In this document: piece after piece, positions 11,471-23,381 of the stretch | Numbering within the stretch: the first letter of the stretch is position 1 | How the letters are laid out: each line of letters opens with the position of its first letter | Program-made: the position numbers and the translations under genes | Assembly (NCBI GenBank): GCA_028023455.1 | Contig: JAQFVV010000285.1 | Location: 1,160,322 to 1,224,321, forward strand | From: Epiperipatus broadwayi | Taxonomy: Eukaryota; Onychophora; Udeonychophora; Euonychophora; Peripatidae | Direction of reading: 5' to 3' | DNA length: 64,000 nt | Notes under the pieces: generated by a model | What the model saw: the letters and a program-made list of their open reading frames with translations, nothing else | What the model was told of the DNA's origin: nothing | Databases searched by the model: none

Positions 11471-11794
11471 GTACTCAGTTTATATTAAGATAGCAAATAT
11501 TTAAACTTTAGTGGACAAGCTTCAAACTTTTCCTCTTATTTGGAAAGATTTTTTTAAAAATATTCTTAATTTAACATTTTTGCTATTGGTGGAACTTTAA
11601 CGTTTTTTTTTTTTCAAATCAGTGATTGTAGCGCCTCTACAATCGTCTTTCTACCTTTTATCACCCAGTTCTGACTTGTGTGATTAAGTCAAAATGTCGA
11701 GAATATCAATATTTAAATTTTTTAACATGGATGAACCCGCAAAATATGTCTTATATATATGTGTGTGGGTGGGTGTGCCGGTGTGTGTGTACTG

Positions 11795-13200
11795 TTAAAT
11801 GAATTATATAGTAATAAAGAACAAGTACCTCCCATATCTATTATATCTTCCGAATTGCCCAGAATTTTAAATGAAGAAGTGAGAGATGCAATTAAATTTA
11901 TGAAGAAAGGAAAAGCTCCAAATAATGATGGAATTATAATTGATATATTAAAAGAAGCAGGGGAAAAAATATAATTTTTTTTAGCAAAGTTATATACCAA
12001 ATGACTAAATGCTAAAGATGAACCAGAAGTATTAATATTAATATTTTAAAAAAATGATAAAAAAGTTATTAGAAATTACAGACCGATCAGCCTTTTATCA
12101 GTTTTGTACAAAAATGTTACCAAGATAATTGCAACTTGTCTACAGAGAACAATGGATTTCCACCAACTAAGAGAACAAGCTGGATTTAAAAGTGGTTTTA
12201 GTTTAGTAGATCATATCCCAGTATTAAGAGAAGTTATAGAAAGGACCAATGAATATGAGTTGCCATTATGCTTTGAATTTGTAGATTATAAAAAGGCATT
12301 TGATTCTATAAGCATTTCTTCAGTAATTAAAGCATTGGATCATCAAGGTATATACCTAAGATATACTGTCATAATCATGAAGAATATTTATAAAAAATGC
12401 AACAGCAACAATTAGATTGCATAATGATATTAGGAAAGTCAATATTGAGAAAGGTGTAAGACAAGGTGACTCCATATCTCCAAAACTTTTTACAGCAGTG
12501 CTGCTAGAAGTAGTATTTTGTGGATTAAAATGGGAAGCTAAAGGAGTAAAAGTAAATGGAGATTATTTAAGTCATTTAGATTTTGCAGATGATTCAGTTG
12601 TTTTTTTACAAATAATGCTTTAGAGCTTCAGAAAATGTTGCAGGAGTTATCAGGTGAAAGCAAGAAAGTAGGACTAAAGATAAATGTTAAAAAGACTAAA
12701 ATAATGTTCAATAAATTTTTTCAAAAGTATAAAAGAAAGATTGATTATGGTGAGTTAGAAGGAGTTAACAAGTACAAATACCTTGGTCAGATTATTACTA
12801 CAGATGAAAACATAATGGATGGTGTTAATCATAGAATTAATCTTAGTTAAAGTGTTTTTGATAGAAATAACTTGATACGAAAAGGAAATATGCCTATGTG
12901 TTTGAAAATAAATGTTTTTTTATAAATATGTATTACCAGTTCTTACTTATGGATCTGAGACTGAGACACTTAATAGAAAAGCAATACAGACTTCAGACCA
13001 TCCAAAGAAGTATGGAGAGATGCATAGTAGGAGTGACAAAAAGAGATCGAAAATGCAATATATGGGCAAAAGAACAAAAAATTAAAAGAGAGACCACTTG
13101 TAAGATGGATAGATGAAATAAGAAAGTGTGCAGGGGTGATGTGGAGAAGAGAAACTAAAAACCTGAAAAGATGGATTAAACTTGGAGATATGTTCATCCT
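11795..13200 (+). pseudogene. RTE-type reverse transcriptase, frameshifted
   Basis: RNA-directed DNA polymerase used for target-primed reverse transcription. In order: the start of the RT domain (11840-11975, with FMKKGKAPNNDG), EQAGFKSGFS..DHI (12170-12215), the catalytic motif A region YKKAFDSI (12285-12310), GVRQGDSISPKLF (12455-12495), the intact catalytic FADD at 12582-12593, GLKINVKKTK (12672-12701), YKYLGQII (12772-12795) and a C-terminal LTYGSET-like tract (12940-12965). Pieces lie in different frames (11795-11974 and 12104-12415 in one, 12417-12623 in another, 12635-12850 in the first again, 12898-13116 in a third), so at least three frameshifts and several stops. These blocks match the RTE/BovB clade as I know it. 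Length is roughly half of a full RTE ORF. Confidence 0.85.
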
Positions 13201-13251
13201 TCAGTGGGTTGATAATGCTTGACTATGATGATGATGATGATGATGATGATT
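11795..13251 (+). mobile_element. RTE/BovB-type LINE, 5'-truncated copy
   Basis: A non-LTR retrotransposon fragment covering most of the RT and the C-terminal region and ending in a (GAT)n tail at 13231-13251, the usual simple-repeat tail of RTE elements. The endonuclease is missing. The family is also present on the minus strand at 23.9-26.6 kb and as a 3' fragment at 31.4-31.8 kb. The reading frame is broken by several stops and frameshifts, so it is dead. Confidence 0.85.
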
Positions 13252-13320
13252 GTTAAAAGAAGATTGCCTTGACACTGGATTAAGATTATTGATTGTTATT
13301 GATATTGGGATTGTCTAAGT
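13252..13320. repeat. half of family D palindrome
   Basis: Immediately after the GAT tail, TTGTTAAAAGAAGATTGCCTTGA and TTGATTGTTATTGAT resemble one arm of the palindrome at 5933-6139. Only one arm is visible. Confidence 0.4.
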
Positions 13321-14690
13321 GTTGATTGATTTTAATGATATATATATTAATTCCATTCTAGTTTTGATACTTGTTAAGCATGCAAATTATTTATTTATAG
13401 CTTGAAGGAGAGACATTTGTTTCTTTAATTACATATGAATTAAACTGAATTAATTTCACGTTTATATATATATGTAAAATAATTATTTATTCATAATTAT
13501 AATTACGCTAAGATTAATATTACAACAATAATGAAGTGTAGAGAAGAAAATATTATTACCGATATTTTTCAATTATTTTTTTAATGTGTTTTTCATTTGA
13601 AAAAAAAAAAAAATGTCTCGGCAAAAATAAATATTATAGTATATGAATAATGGACATTGGACTTTAATATATAATTCAATTAATATTTCCTTTAATCACT
13701 GACTGATATGTATGCATAGGGTGACATATTTATTTTATTAATTTGTACCAAAGAATGAATCAATTAATTTCTTCCATATTATTAATATTGGTGATAATGT
13801 CATTATGTAATGCCTATTGGAGAAATTGTAGCTATAGAATTACTTTTATCAATTGTATTTTATTTTTATTTTTTCTTGAACAATTTAATCAATTATCTAT
13901 TAAAAGATTTCTACTTACAAAGAATTTAAGCCGAGTCTCTCTATTTATATTTGTGTTTGTACTATAAGAATGCGCCCTGATTTTTCATGAATCAAAATAT
14001 AAACACAATAATTGGTTTTAAATCCAGATTGCATCTTATCCATGCTATTAGCTTCTGTATGATTAAATAAATCACGGATACATTATATATGAAAAAGATG
14101 TAGAATTATTATAATTCAACTTTCCTATTCACTGGAATTCGGGCAAAAGTAATATAACATAATATATTTTACAAATAGAATTTATTGACAGCACATTATC
14201 AACATTTCCATTTAAACATTCATATTCCTAAGTACAGTATATTTAATTTTATTTATTATAAAAAAAGAGAGTATGCAGTTCTAGTTATGGTTGGGGATCT
14301 TCAATCTTATTTAATAAGAATAGATTTGCTTTGATATCCTGAAGATCCTATATTATGAACTGTCACTCAAGATCTCTACCTTTCTTTCTTCTCTATTTGT
14401 TATAACTACATTATCCTTTTATTTATTAATCTTTTGATAAATTATGAAATAAAGATAATTTAATTATTTTTAATTATGGATTTAGTTTAATATTCTGATT
14501 AACGCCATCTATTTTAGGTCTAGACAATGTATATCAATTTTAAAAGATACTATGTTATCTAACTTCATTCTAATATCAGTAGATCATTGGCCTATATCAC
14601 AGATATATCACTTTTTAATATCTTTGTCATGATATATAGCTAAAGATTAAGAATAACAACCACATTATCTGCATTATAATAATTAATCTA
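13321..14690. other. AT-rich DNA, nothing recognised
   Basis: The open frame at 13743-13967 (plus) is hydrophobic but Ile/Phe/Leu-rich as expected from A/T composition, with no motif. No shared repeat noticed. Confidence 0.35.
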
Positions 14691-14696
14691 AGGCAT

Positions 14697-15068
<372 letters not shown>

Positions 15069-15069
15069 A

Positions 15070-15700
15070 AATAAATAATTAATAGTAGAAACACATTTTA
15101 CAAAAAGCAATTACAAAATGCAGAAGTACTTTCTGTTATTTTTATATCCTTGCTGGAGTAATTATCATTATATTATGTGTTATGGTTCATAAATTTCAAT
15201 GTTCATTTTTGTCTATTAGTTAAAATTTTCTTATTTCTATTTATTAAAATCATCTCTTTGATTTTTCTTTTATTATAGGTTCTTTTGTAATGAATAATCC
15301 TAGTATTTTCTCATCAAGATAGAAAGAAAACTCACTTATTTTGTGAGATCAAAGAAAGCAGTTTCTGCAATTAAATTCCTTTTATTCTTATTTTTTATAT
15401 ATTTATATAATAGTTGACGTTCGTTTAACCATTTTTCAATTCTTCACCTTTATTCACCTATGTATAATGCCTTGTACTTATATGAAAGTTGATATACATT
15501 AATACATTTTTTGTTTCAAAGTATAATATTTTTTTTAATTACCAATTTATTAATGTTAGGTGGAAGACAAAGTGAATTTGTATATAACTTTTTATATATT
15601 TCTTTAAATATAGCTTTACTTCTCACTATATGTAAAATATATAATTGTTAATTAGAGAAGATATTAATTAGTATTAAAGTTTATCGGCTTAACGTTTTCG
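15070..15700. other. AT-rich DNA, nothing recognised
   Basis: No gene, motif or shared repeat noticed. Confidence 0.35.
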
Positions 15701-15719
15701 AGGATCCATGCCTCATATT

Positions 15720-16018
15720 CATAGCCTTCATAAAATGTATAATAAAATATGCAAATACAAATATTCTAATAAGCTAGTATTACGTAGCCCATTTCTTCGA
15801 GATCTCGAAGCAAGTATCCTTTCTATTAATAGCATGGATGTTCCCATTGATGTAAAATGCCTCCTTTATTTTTCTTTTGTGATCATTTGATTCTGAGCAC
15901 AATATTATGGGATTGGCGGGTGTGAAGTTGTGTCCAGATTGTTTAGCATGCTCCAAGAATACAGAGGACGTGTTGCTGTTTTTCTGAGCTCTGTTAAATG
16001 TGTTTAGTTTGAACATTT
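15720..16018 (-). pseudogene. PLE GIY-YIG endonuclease, C-terminal fragment
   Basis: The open frame 15780-16016 on the minus strand contains SSVFLEHAKQSGHNF, then ILCSESNDHKRKIKEAFYI and NRKDT. The order H...GH.F ... E.....RKIKEA.YI is the conserved C-terminal half of the GIY-YIG nuclease of Penelope-like elements; the Glu/Arg-Lys-Glu helix belongs to the fold. The GIY and YIG strands themselves are missing because a tandem array (16051-17096) lies immediately upstream in the reading direction. RT sequence of apparently the same element resumes at about 17100. The fragment is intact as a frame but cannot be functional alone. Confidence 0.7.
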
Positions 16019-16050
16019 AATAAAAAGAAATAAGAAAATTTTAAATGTCT

Positions 16051-17096
16051 TGAAGACATTACGTGTCTAAAAAATTCACGCTTGCAAGCTGAATAGAAAT
16101 TGTTTCATAAACGCTCAGAGTTTGTGTTTAGATCTAGTTTCTTTATTCCTGTCTTTCACTGATGATAGCAAATAGCTTGAAATCATGATCTGAAAGTGGA
16201 ATTATAGTTAGAGATAGTGAATACTACTCTGACGTTTATGTAAACAAAACATACGCTTGATCGGTGTTTTTGGTAGAACACCATCTGTGGACATAAATAC
16301 AAGCGTTAGCAAGTTTTTTAACTTGCATTTTTGTTTTTCATAAATGTACCTTTGAGGTCTTTCTTGCAATGATATAGATTGCAGAGGCTTCTACTATGTG
16401 GTGATGCTGAACTGAGATCAGACCCATATAGCTATCTGGTTTGCTATGCTGAGTTTGAAGACATTACGTGTCTAAAAAATTCATGCTTGCAAGCTGAATA
16501 GAAATTGTTTCATAAACGCTCAGAGTTTGTGTTTAGATCTAGTTTCTTTATTCCTGTCTTTCACTGATGATAGCAAATAGTTTGAAATCATGATCTGAAA
16601 GTGGAATTATAGTTAGAGATAGTGAATACTACTCTGACGTTTATGTAAACAAAACATATGCTTGATCAGTGTTTTGGTAGAACACCATCTGTGGAATAAA
16701 TACAAGCGTTAGCAAGTTTTTTAACTTGATTTTTGTTTTTCATAAATGTACCTTTGAGGTCTTTCTTGCAATGATATAGATTGAGAGGCTTCTACTATGT
16801 GGTGATGCTGAACTGAGATCAGACCCAATAGCTATCTGGTTTGCTATGCTGAGTTTGAAGACATTACGTGTCTAAAAAATTCACGCTTGCAAGCTGAATA
16901 GAAATTGTTTCATAAACGCTCAGAGTTTGTGTTTAGATCTAGCTTTTTTATTTCTGTCTTTCACTGATGATAGCAAATAGCTTGAAATCATGATCTGAAA
17001 GTGGAATTATAGTTAGAGATAGTGAATACTACTCTGACGTTTATGTAAACAAAACATACGCTTGATCGGTGTTTTTGGTAGAATGCCATCTGTGGA
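16051..17096 (+). repeat. tandem array, ~400-bp unit, 2.6 copies
   Basis: Units begin at 16051, 16456 and 16856 (marker TGAAGACATTACGTGTCTAA), periods 405 and 400 bp; the third ends near 17096 and runs into a short TA tract. Units differ by a handful of substitutions and single-base deletions, so the amplification is recent. No open frame is conserved between units. The array separates the RT and endonuclease parts of a minus-strand PLE. A weaker match to the unit's end (GAACTGAG.TCAGA.. and following) is visible near 33790-33840. Confidence 0.85.
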
Positions 17097-17099
17097 CAT

Positions 17100-18110
17100 A
17101 TATATATATATATTATTTATCATTAACTTTCTTCTTTAAATTAGTATATCTTCTTTTTTAAATTGGACATAATATATAGGAAACTTGTTTAATATTATAC
17201 CCAACGTCAATCAATTCTTTTGTAAATTTTTTAATATTTTATGATTTATTACTTTCTTAACATCATCATTTTTCCTTGTGATATATATAAAAAAAATTAC
17301 ATTTATATATAACTGCAATGTTAATTTATAGTTTTATAATCTCTTTCCTATAATGATTTAGTTATAAATTTATAATTTAATCCATCCTATTCTTATTCAT
17401 CTGCCCAATTCAACCAGTTTAATTCAATCTCAAGGTAATTTATACTATCTTAATGTCCACAAATAAATTTCTCACCAACATATCTTTTGTAAATCTTCAT
17501 TTATATAAAATTACAATTATTGGAAGTTACAAATTTGTGGAACCCATGAGTCAACTTTTTGTCCATTTGTTGTATTTTTCTTCAAAAGAATCAACAATAT
17601 TATCTTCAATAAATTTTAAAATATAATAATAAAGTTTATAGTATATTTTTAAACATCTTTTGCTTTTAAGACTTGTTTAATAATCTTTATAAAATCCAAT
17701 GTATCAATAGAACAATATATTTCTGCAACATCCAATGAAGCAATAATATTATTTTCATCAACTACAGTACAATATTCTTAATTTTGTTTACATGTTCACA
17801 AAATGAAGCAATAGAGTTTTCACCATATCCTAGAAAGTCTGATAGTAGGTTACAATATATTTAGATCAATTATCAAATCTATCATAAGTCTCAAATGATT
17901 TCCTTCTATGTGTAATTTTATATTTGTAAAAATACAAAGATATGTAGACCTTGAAGGATGTGTATTGTATTACACATTATTACTTATAGACTTATTTTTA
18001 GCCCTTTTTAAAATGTGAATAAATTTTATTCTTTGACGATTCATATTATATACTTCACATAAAAAGAAACCAACTTTGTCAATTTGTATTTTAACTTTCT
18101 CAATATATGT
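17100..18110 (-). pseudogene. Penelope-like reverse transcriptase, decayed
   Basis: No long open frame, but minus-strand text in several frames follows a PLE RT: HIEGNHLRLMIDLI (17870-17915; resembles LRPIVS.I of the finger region), NNIIASLDVAEIYCSID (17710-17765; RT motif A, normally FDV.SL.T.IP), WTKS.LMGS (17540-17570; motif B, normally ..MGSPL) and FTKELIDVGYNIKQV (17195-17240; the thumb region, normally L..RGY....I). The motif C YVDD region falls in badly decayed sequence. Orientation and order agree with the endonuclease fragment at 15.8-16.0 kb, so both probably belong to one insertion. Confidence 0.55.
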
Positions 18111-18114
18111 ATGG

Positions 18115-18880
18115 TAGTGGTCAGAAACCACCACCATTAGTATATATTTTTAAAAGTTAAGTGTACTATCACAGTAAACCATTCACAATGAAAATAATAA
18201 TTCAACAACTAAAAAGATTGCTTATTTCTTATGTTGGTGACGCCAAAGTTGAAATAAATTAATTGATAGGTGAGAAGTGTGGTCAAGATGCACTCAATAA
18301 ATTATAAAACCAAATATCAAATTATTATAATTGTTAAAATATACCGCTAGGAGACACTTTGATGATCGCATTGTTGGAGATTAGCCTAGCTGTTGAGACG
18401 GACTGTACACTGACTTCAATTTAAGCGAAGTTTAATATCTTCTTATGCGATTAATCATCTGAAATTTTTAAATACTTAATTGTGGTATGAAAGTGAGGAG
18501 TAAATTGTGATCAAGAGAGATAGTTCTTTTTTAATTTGGAAAGATCAAAATTATTAAAAAAAAAAAGTTTCGATCGCCATTTTAAAAATATAGCAGTTTT
18601 TTTTTTTTTTTAAAAAAAATCTTTTTGTTGAATGTGTGTTAATGTAAGGATTTCTATAACTAAGTTGTACATAAGATTAGTTGGCTTAAATTTGCTACTA
18701 AAGTTTGTTTTTTTTTAATTTTAATCTAAAAACAGTTAGTTAGTTTAAGGTAAAAGGTAATGTTTAGAAGCCTAAGTTACACGTGATTATTGATTGTTCG
18801 TTTTGAAAGTAAAATTTTTTTATCTTTCTGTGCAAAAAGGTTTGAAGAGTAGGAGAGAAAGTATAAAGTTAAATCTAGAA
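18115..18880. other. AT-rich DNA, possible 5' UTR of the CR1/L2 LINE
   Basis: The downstream part (about 18340-18880) has the same C-poor, G-rich plus strand as the LINE that follows and may be its 5' untranslated region. The exact 5' end of the element was not found. Confidence 0.3.
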
Positions 18881-18883
18881 TAG

Positions 18884-19889
18884 ATGGCTTGGAAAATAAG
18901 TAATATGGATTGTATTTGTATTTTACAATGCATATATAATCGAAAGAAAAGAATTAGATGTGCTGTTGTAGAATGTAATATATGTGATAAGGTTTTCCAC
19001 TTGAAATGCTTAAAGAAGACTAGGAAGGATGTGCAGATTCATGGTTATGTAGACAGTGCGTGAATGTGATAAAAGAGATGAAAAATGGTTTCAAAGTGTA
19101 GATAGTGTAAAGAGAAAGTCAGGAGGAATGGAGCAAAACATAGTTGAGGAAGGCAGGATAGAGAGTTTTTGTAGTGGAGTGACAAGAGATATGGATGGAA
19201 AAATAGGTAGTGCATTGGAGATGGTTGGCCAAAGAATAAGTAAGATAGAGGAAGAGGTAAAGGATGTAGAAGAAAAATTAAAATCATTAGAGACAAAGTG
19301 TGAGCAGATAAAGGGATTATTCAGTAGAAATGATAAGAAGAAGTAGATGAAGTCCAGAAGTTGATAGAGAAGATTGTGAATGAAGCAGAGAAAGTAGACT
19401 GTGAGACAGTATTGATAGGGGATTCGTCAATAAGAGAATGTGGAGATATAATTGCAAGGGAAAATAAAAACAGGTATGTAAGAGTATGTTTGCTGGGAGC
19501 TAAAATTAGGGATGTTACAGATAAAGCAAAGAAGCAAGGGAATAGCAATGTATATGTTATGGTAGGGACTCATAATTTATCAGTCATCAGAGAGAGTAAT
19601 GGGTGAGTACACAGAACTGATTAGGAATTTGAGAATGGTTAAAGGAAGAGTAGGAATAGTTGGATTATTACTAAGATTTGATAAAAGGTATATGTTAGAT
19701 AGGGCATGTTCTATAAATGAGAGATTGAAAGAATTGTGTGAGAGAAATGATGTTATGTTTGTGGATGTGTGGGATTTTTTTATTGGGAAGAGGGAGTTAT
19801 TTGGTAAAGATGGGTTGCACTTAGGGAAACAAGGAAGTGAAGTTTTAGGGAGTCTGATTTATAAAGAATATAGTTCAGGAAACTTGTAA
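18884..19889 (+). pseudogene. LINE ORF1: PHD finger, coiled coil, SGNH esterase
   Basis: ORF1 proteins of CR1-type LINEs bind RNA and carry a lipase-like esterase of unclear role. From the ATG at 18884 a Cys/His-rich segment reads CICILQC ... RCAVVECNICDKVFHLKC and, after a frameshift near 19028, WLCRQC: together the C4HC3 spacing of a PHD finger. A Glu/Lys-rich coiled coil follows in another frame (19056-19346). The third part, 19361-19606 plus 19599-19889 (overlapping frames), has GDSSIREC, the GDS block of SGNH hydrolases, and KDGLHL, carrying the catalytic Asp-x-x-His. At least three frameshifts split it. The Ser, Asp and His of the esterase are still present. Confidence 0.75.
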
Positions 19890-20102
19890 AGGGGAGTGGG
19901 ATTTTAAATTGTAGTGTTATTAAAAAGAAGAAGAATGGATGGGATGTAAGGATTAAACAAAGGGAGTTGATTTAGATATAAATGTAGATGTGGAGAGGGA
20001 ATAGGTCTGTAAAATAAATGGTAAGCAAGTTATTTATAAGCATAATGGAGAAGAAAGAATAAAAAAAATTTATAAAAGAGTAGTTAGGAAAAAAAAATTG
20101 TT

Positions 20103-21251
20103 AAAATTGGGTATTTGAATATGCAAGGTGGTAGGAGACCAGAAAAGTGGCAGGAATTAAACAAAGCAATTGAAAATGAAGAGCTTGAGGTATTAGCAGT
20201 AGTGGAAACACATCTAAGAGAAGAAGAAGAACCTGTTTTGGAAGATTTGGTATAGCAGGGTATAAATAGAAAAGAGAAAGAAAAAAAGGGTGGTGGTATA
20301 GGTGTTATATCAAAAAAATATTTAAATACTGTTAAATGCCAAGAACAGATGTGGTTTGAAATAGAGCTGGGAAAACAAGAATGGATGATGGCTATAGTTT
20401 ATATAGCTACTGGATATAGTCAAACTATAATGGAATGGAACAATAGCATATATGAGTGCCTAGTTAAGGATATACAGAGTTTTAAAGAAAAGGGGAAGAG
20501 AATAATGGTTATAGGAGATATGAATGGGCATATTGAAGAAATTGATGATGTAGACAATAAGAATGGACAACTTTTGAAGAAATTTTGTCAGAGAGTAAAT
20601 TTGAGCATTGGAAACTTATCTAATATTTATGAGGGACATAATACATGGTCTAGGAATAATATATCCCACACAATAGATTATATATTGGTAGAGAAAGAGG
20701 GAATGAATAAAGTACAGAAAATTAAGGTGTTTGATAATGAAGAGAGAGTATGTAATAGTGATCATAATTTTGTTGTAATTGAAATGGTTAGTAATGTGAT
20801 GGAAAATAGGAATAAAAGTAGAAACAATAATGGAAGATGTGGATGGAGAGTAAATGATAAGAATAAGTTAGAACAGTATAAAATACAAGTTGAAGAAACC
20901 ATGGAAGAGTTGATTGGAAATGAGTATGAGGACTGGTGTGATGAAATAGAAAAAGTTGCAAATAGGGTTTTAGGTGAGAATATTCAAAAAAATAAAAGTA
21001 ATGGAAAAATGAGAGTTAGTAAAAGTGTAAAAGAGAGAAAAAAAGCATGCAGAGAATATAAGTGTGCTATTAAGAACAAAGAAAGTGAAAAAGAGATTAA
21101 TGCTAAATGGGAAAAGTACTTAGAAAAGACAAAGTTAGCTAAAATAGGTAATTATAGAGAGAGAATGAAACTTAATAGTAAATTATTGGATGATATTAAT
21201 AAAAGTGGAAGAGTAAAAAATTTTGGAATTACATTAAAAGGAGAAATTTAG
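20103..21251 (+). pseudogene. LINE ORF2, APE endonuclease part
   Basis: Apurinic-like endonuclease that nicks the target DNA. The frame begins near 20103 with LGYLNMQGG, followed by VLAVVETHL (the Glu of the metal site), then an in-frame TAG near 20250, then the long open part 20349-21251: KRIMVIGDMNGH (Asp and Asn of the active site; 20503-20538), NNISHTIDYILV and NSDHNFVVIEM (the C-terminal SDH block; near 20755-20790). The remaining ~140 residues are a Lys/Glu-rich linker towards RT. All main catalytic residues are readable, but the stop and the frame change at 21250-21360 disable the ORF. Confidence 0.8.
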
Positions 21252-21363
21252 GGGGGAGAGAAATAGTATTACTGGATGAGGAGGGAATAGAGTGTAGCTC
21301 TAGAGAAGGATTATAGAGAATATTGAATAATTATGTAATAGATATAGAAAAGATGTTTTACAT

Positions 21364-22440
21364 GTGAAGGACAGAGGGATAGAAAATATGAAAGCATATA
21401 GTAATGGGTATATTGCATTTACAAAAAATGAACTGAATGAGGCAGGAAAGAAATTGAGAAGTGGTAAGGCAAGAGGATTAGATGGATGGGCAGCAGAGAT
21501 GGTAATGAATTTGGGGCATAGGGCAAAAGTAAAGTTACTATCATGTTTTAATAAGATGGCACAGAAGAGAGTTTTTCCAGGTAGTTGGAGTAATACAAGA
21601 GTAAGATTATTATTTAAAGGAAAAGGTAAGGATCATAGAAAGTTAAATAATTATAGACCAATAGCAGTAACATCAGTTTTATATAAAGTTTTTTCATATA
21701 TGGTGGCTGGAAGAGTTGCAAAATGGATGGAAGAAAATAATGTAGTGGGGGAAATGCAAGGAGGTTTTAGGTTAGATAGGCATATAGGAGATAGTTTATT
21801 TGTAGTTACACAACTTATAGATATGAGTAGAAATTCAGGTAGACAGTTATATATGAGTTTTATAGATATAGAGAAGGCATATGATAGAGTGAATAGAAAT
21901 AGATTATGGATAAGTTTAGCAAATCTGGGAATGGATGAAGCTTTAGTGGGTGTTATTAAGAAATTATATGAAAATAATTACTATACATATCAATTAGGGG
22001 ATATAGAATCAGTTAAAGTTAAAAATGGGATGGGACTGAGGCAAGGATGCCCTATGTCACCTATTTTGTTTGTGTTGTATTTGAGTGAAATGGAGAGAGC
22101 AATAGAAAGACTAGGAAGAGGGATAGAGATACCATTAACAGGTAGCAAGAGAGTTTTTGTGGTTGATGTCTTTTTGTGTGCAGAAAGAAGAGAAGATATG
22201 AAAGTTATGCTGAGGACATGCACAAGGGTGGGTAAAGATATGAGGATTAAATTTAGTGAATAAAAATCAAATATCATGATGGTGAATACTGGGGAAAGAG
22301 AAGACAAAGATTTCTTATTGGGGGATATAAAGTTAAGTGTGTTGAATAGATATAGTTATTTGGGAATCATCTTGAGTAATAAGAAAAATTTCTTGGATGA
22401 ATGGGAGAAAAAATTGATAAATGAGGCATAGAAAAGAAAG
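21364..22440 (+). pseudogene. LINE ORF2, reverse transcriptase part
   Basis: RT domain in one frame: LRSGKARGLDGW, NNYRPIAVTSVLYKVF (about residues 97-112 of the 299-residue open stretch), EMQGGFR, MSFIDIEKAYDRV (motif A, Asp intact), GLRQGCPMSPILF (motif B), and then FVVD at 22156-22167 where the catalytic FADD or YADD is expected, so the first catalytic Asp is lost. A TAA at 22261 interrupts the frame, and the text continues in the same frame with KSNIMMVNTGE and YLGIILSN. Similarity is to the CR1/L2 branch of the Jockey group. Enzymatically dead as written. Confidence 0.85.
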
Positions 22441-23381
22441 GGATTGATAAAGAAATTAACAGTGTTTTCATATAATAAATATGATGTAGCTAGAATTGTA
22501 TGGAAGGGAATGGGAGTAGCAGGGTTAACATACAGCAATGATGCATTATGTGTTAGTAAAGGGGTATTAGATTGCTTAGAAAAAGTACAAAGAAAAGTAG
22601 GAAGACATGCATTAGATGCTGAGGTGTGAACAGCAAAAAAGGCAATTCAAGGAGAAATGGGATGGTCATATTTTTATATGAGGGATGCAAAAAGCAAATT
22701 GAAAATGTTTGGTAGATTACAGTTTATGGATAATAAAAGAATAGCCAAAATAGTATTTAATTGGGTTACAAGTAAAGGCAACAAGATGGGTGAGAAAGGT
22801 AATGCAGTATGCAGAAGATTTGGATAAAGAAGTTATGTCAGTATACTTGTACAAAAGATGGGATGAATGTGTTAGGAGGATTGTTGAGTGTTATAGTGGG
22901 AAGGAGTGGGATAAAAGAATAGATGCATTAATAAAGAATAGGGAGTTGGAGAGATGGAGAACTAGTATGGAGAGTAAAATGAGTTTAAATATATATAAAA
23001 GTAAACGGAACATTGGGTGTGAGTTAATTTATGATAATAGTAAGGAAAGTAGTTTATTGTTTAAGGCTCAAATGGTATCTTTAGCAACAAGGGAATAAAC
23101 ATAAATGGAAAAATATGGGTGATTTAGTCTGCAAGTTGTGTAAAGAAGGCATAGAAAATATTAGGCATCTGTTACTTCAATGTAAATGTTTGGAAGCAGA
23201 AAGGGTACAAATAATGAAGTTATGGGAGGTTAAATATGAACAAAGTGGTTATACAGAAAGTGAGTTATTGGTTTTTATGCTAGGTTTGGGAAAAAATAAT
23301 GGGGATTTAGATATGAAAGTCATGGAGTTGACAAAGATTATGTTGTGGAAATGGGATGGAGCAGATTATGGGAAAACTTAG
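22441..23381 (+). pseudogene. LINE ORF2, C-terminal region with zinc knuckle
   Basis: Continues from the RT: KKLTVFSYNKYDVARIVWKG in the RT frame to a stop at 22627-22629 and beyond, then a frameshift near 22780, the piece 22790-23098, two stops, and 23115-23381. The last piece has CKLCKEGIENIRHLLLQC, the CxxC...H....C pattern found at the C-terminus of R1/CR1/L2-type ORF2 proteins. The stop at 23379-23381 matches the end of the ORF in the truncated copies at 47.2 and 47.5 kb (TGGGATGGAGCAGA then ACTTA), so it is the natural terminus. Confidence 0.75.

Noticed and set aside
19045-19548. Minus-strand frames of 75-83 codons over the LINE ORF1
   Set aside because: Shadows of the plus-strand coding text; composition (Leu/Ser/Phe/His-rich) is that of the antisense of a purine-rich ORF.
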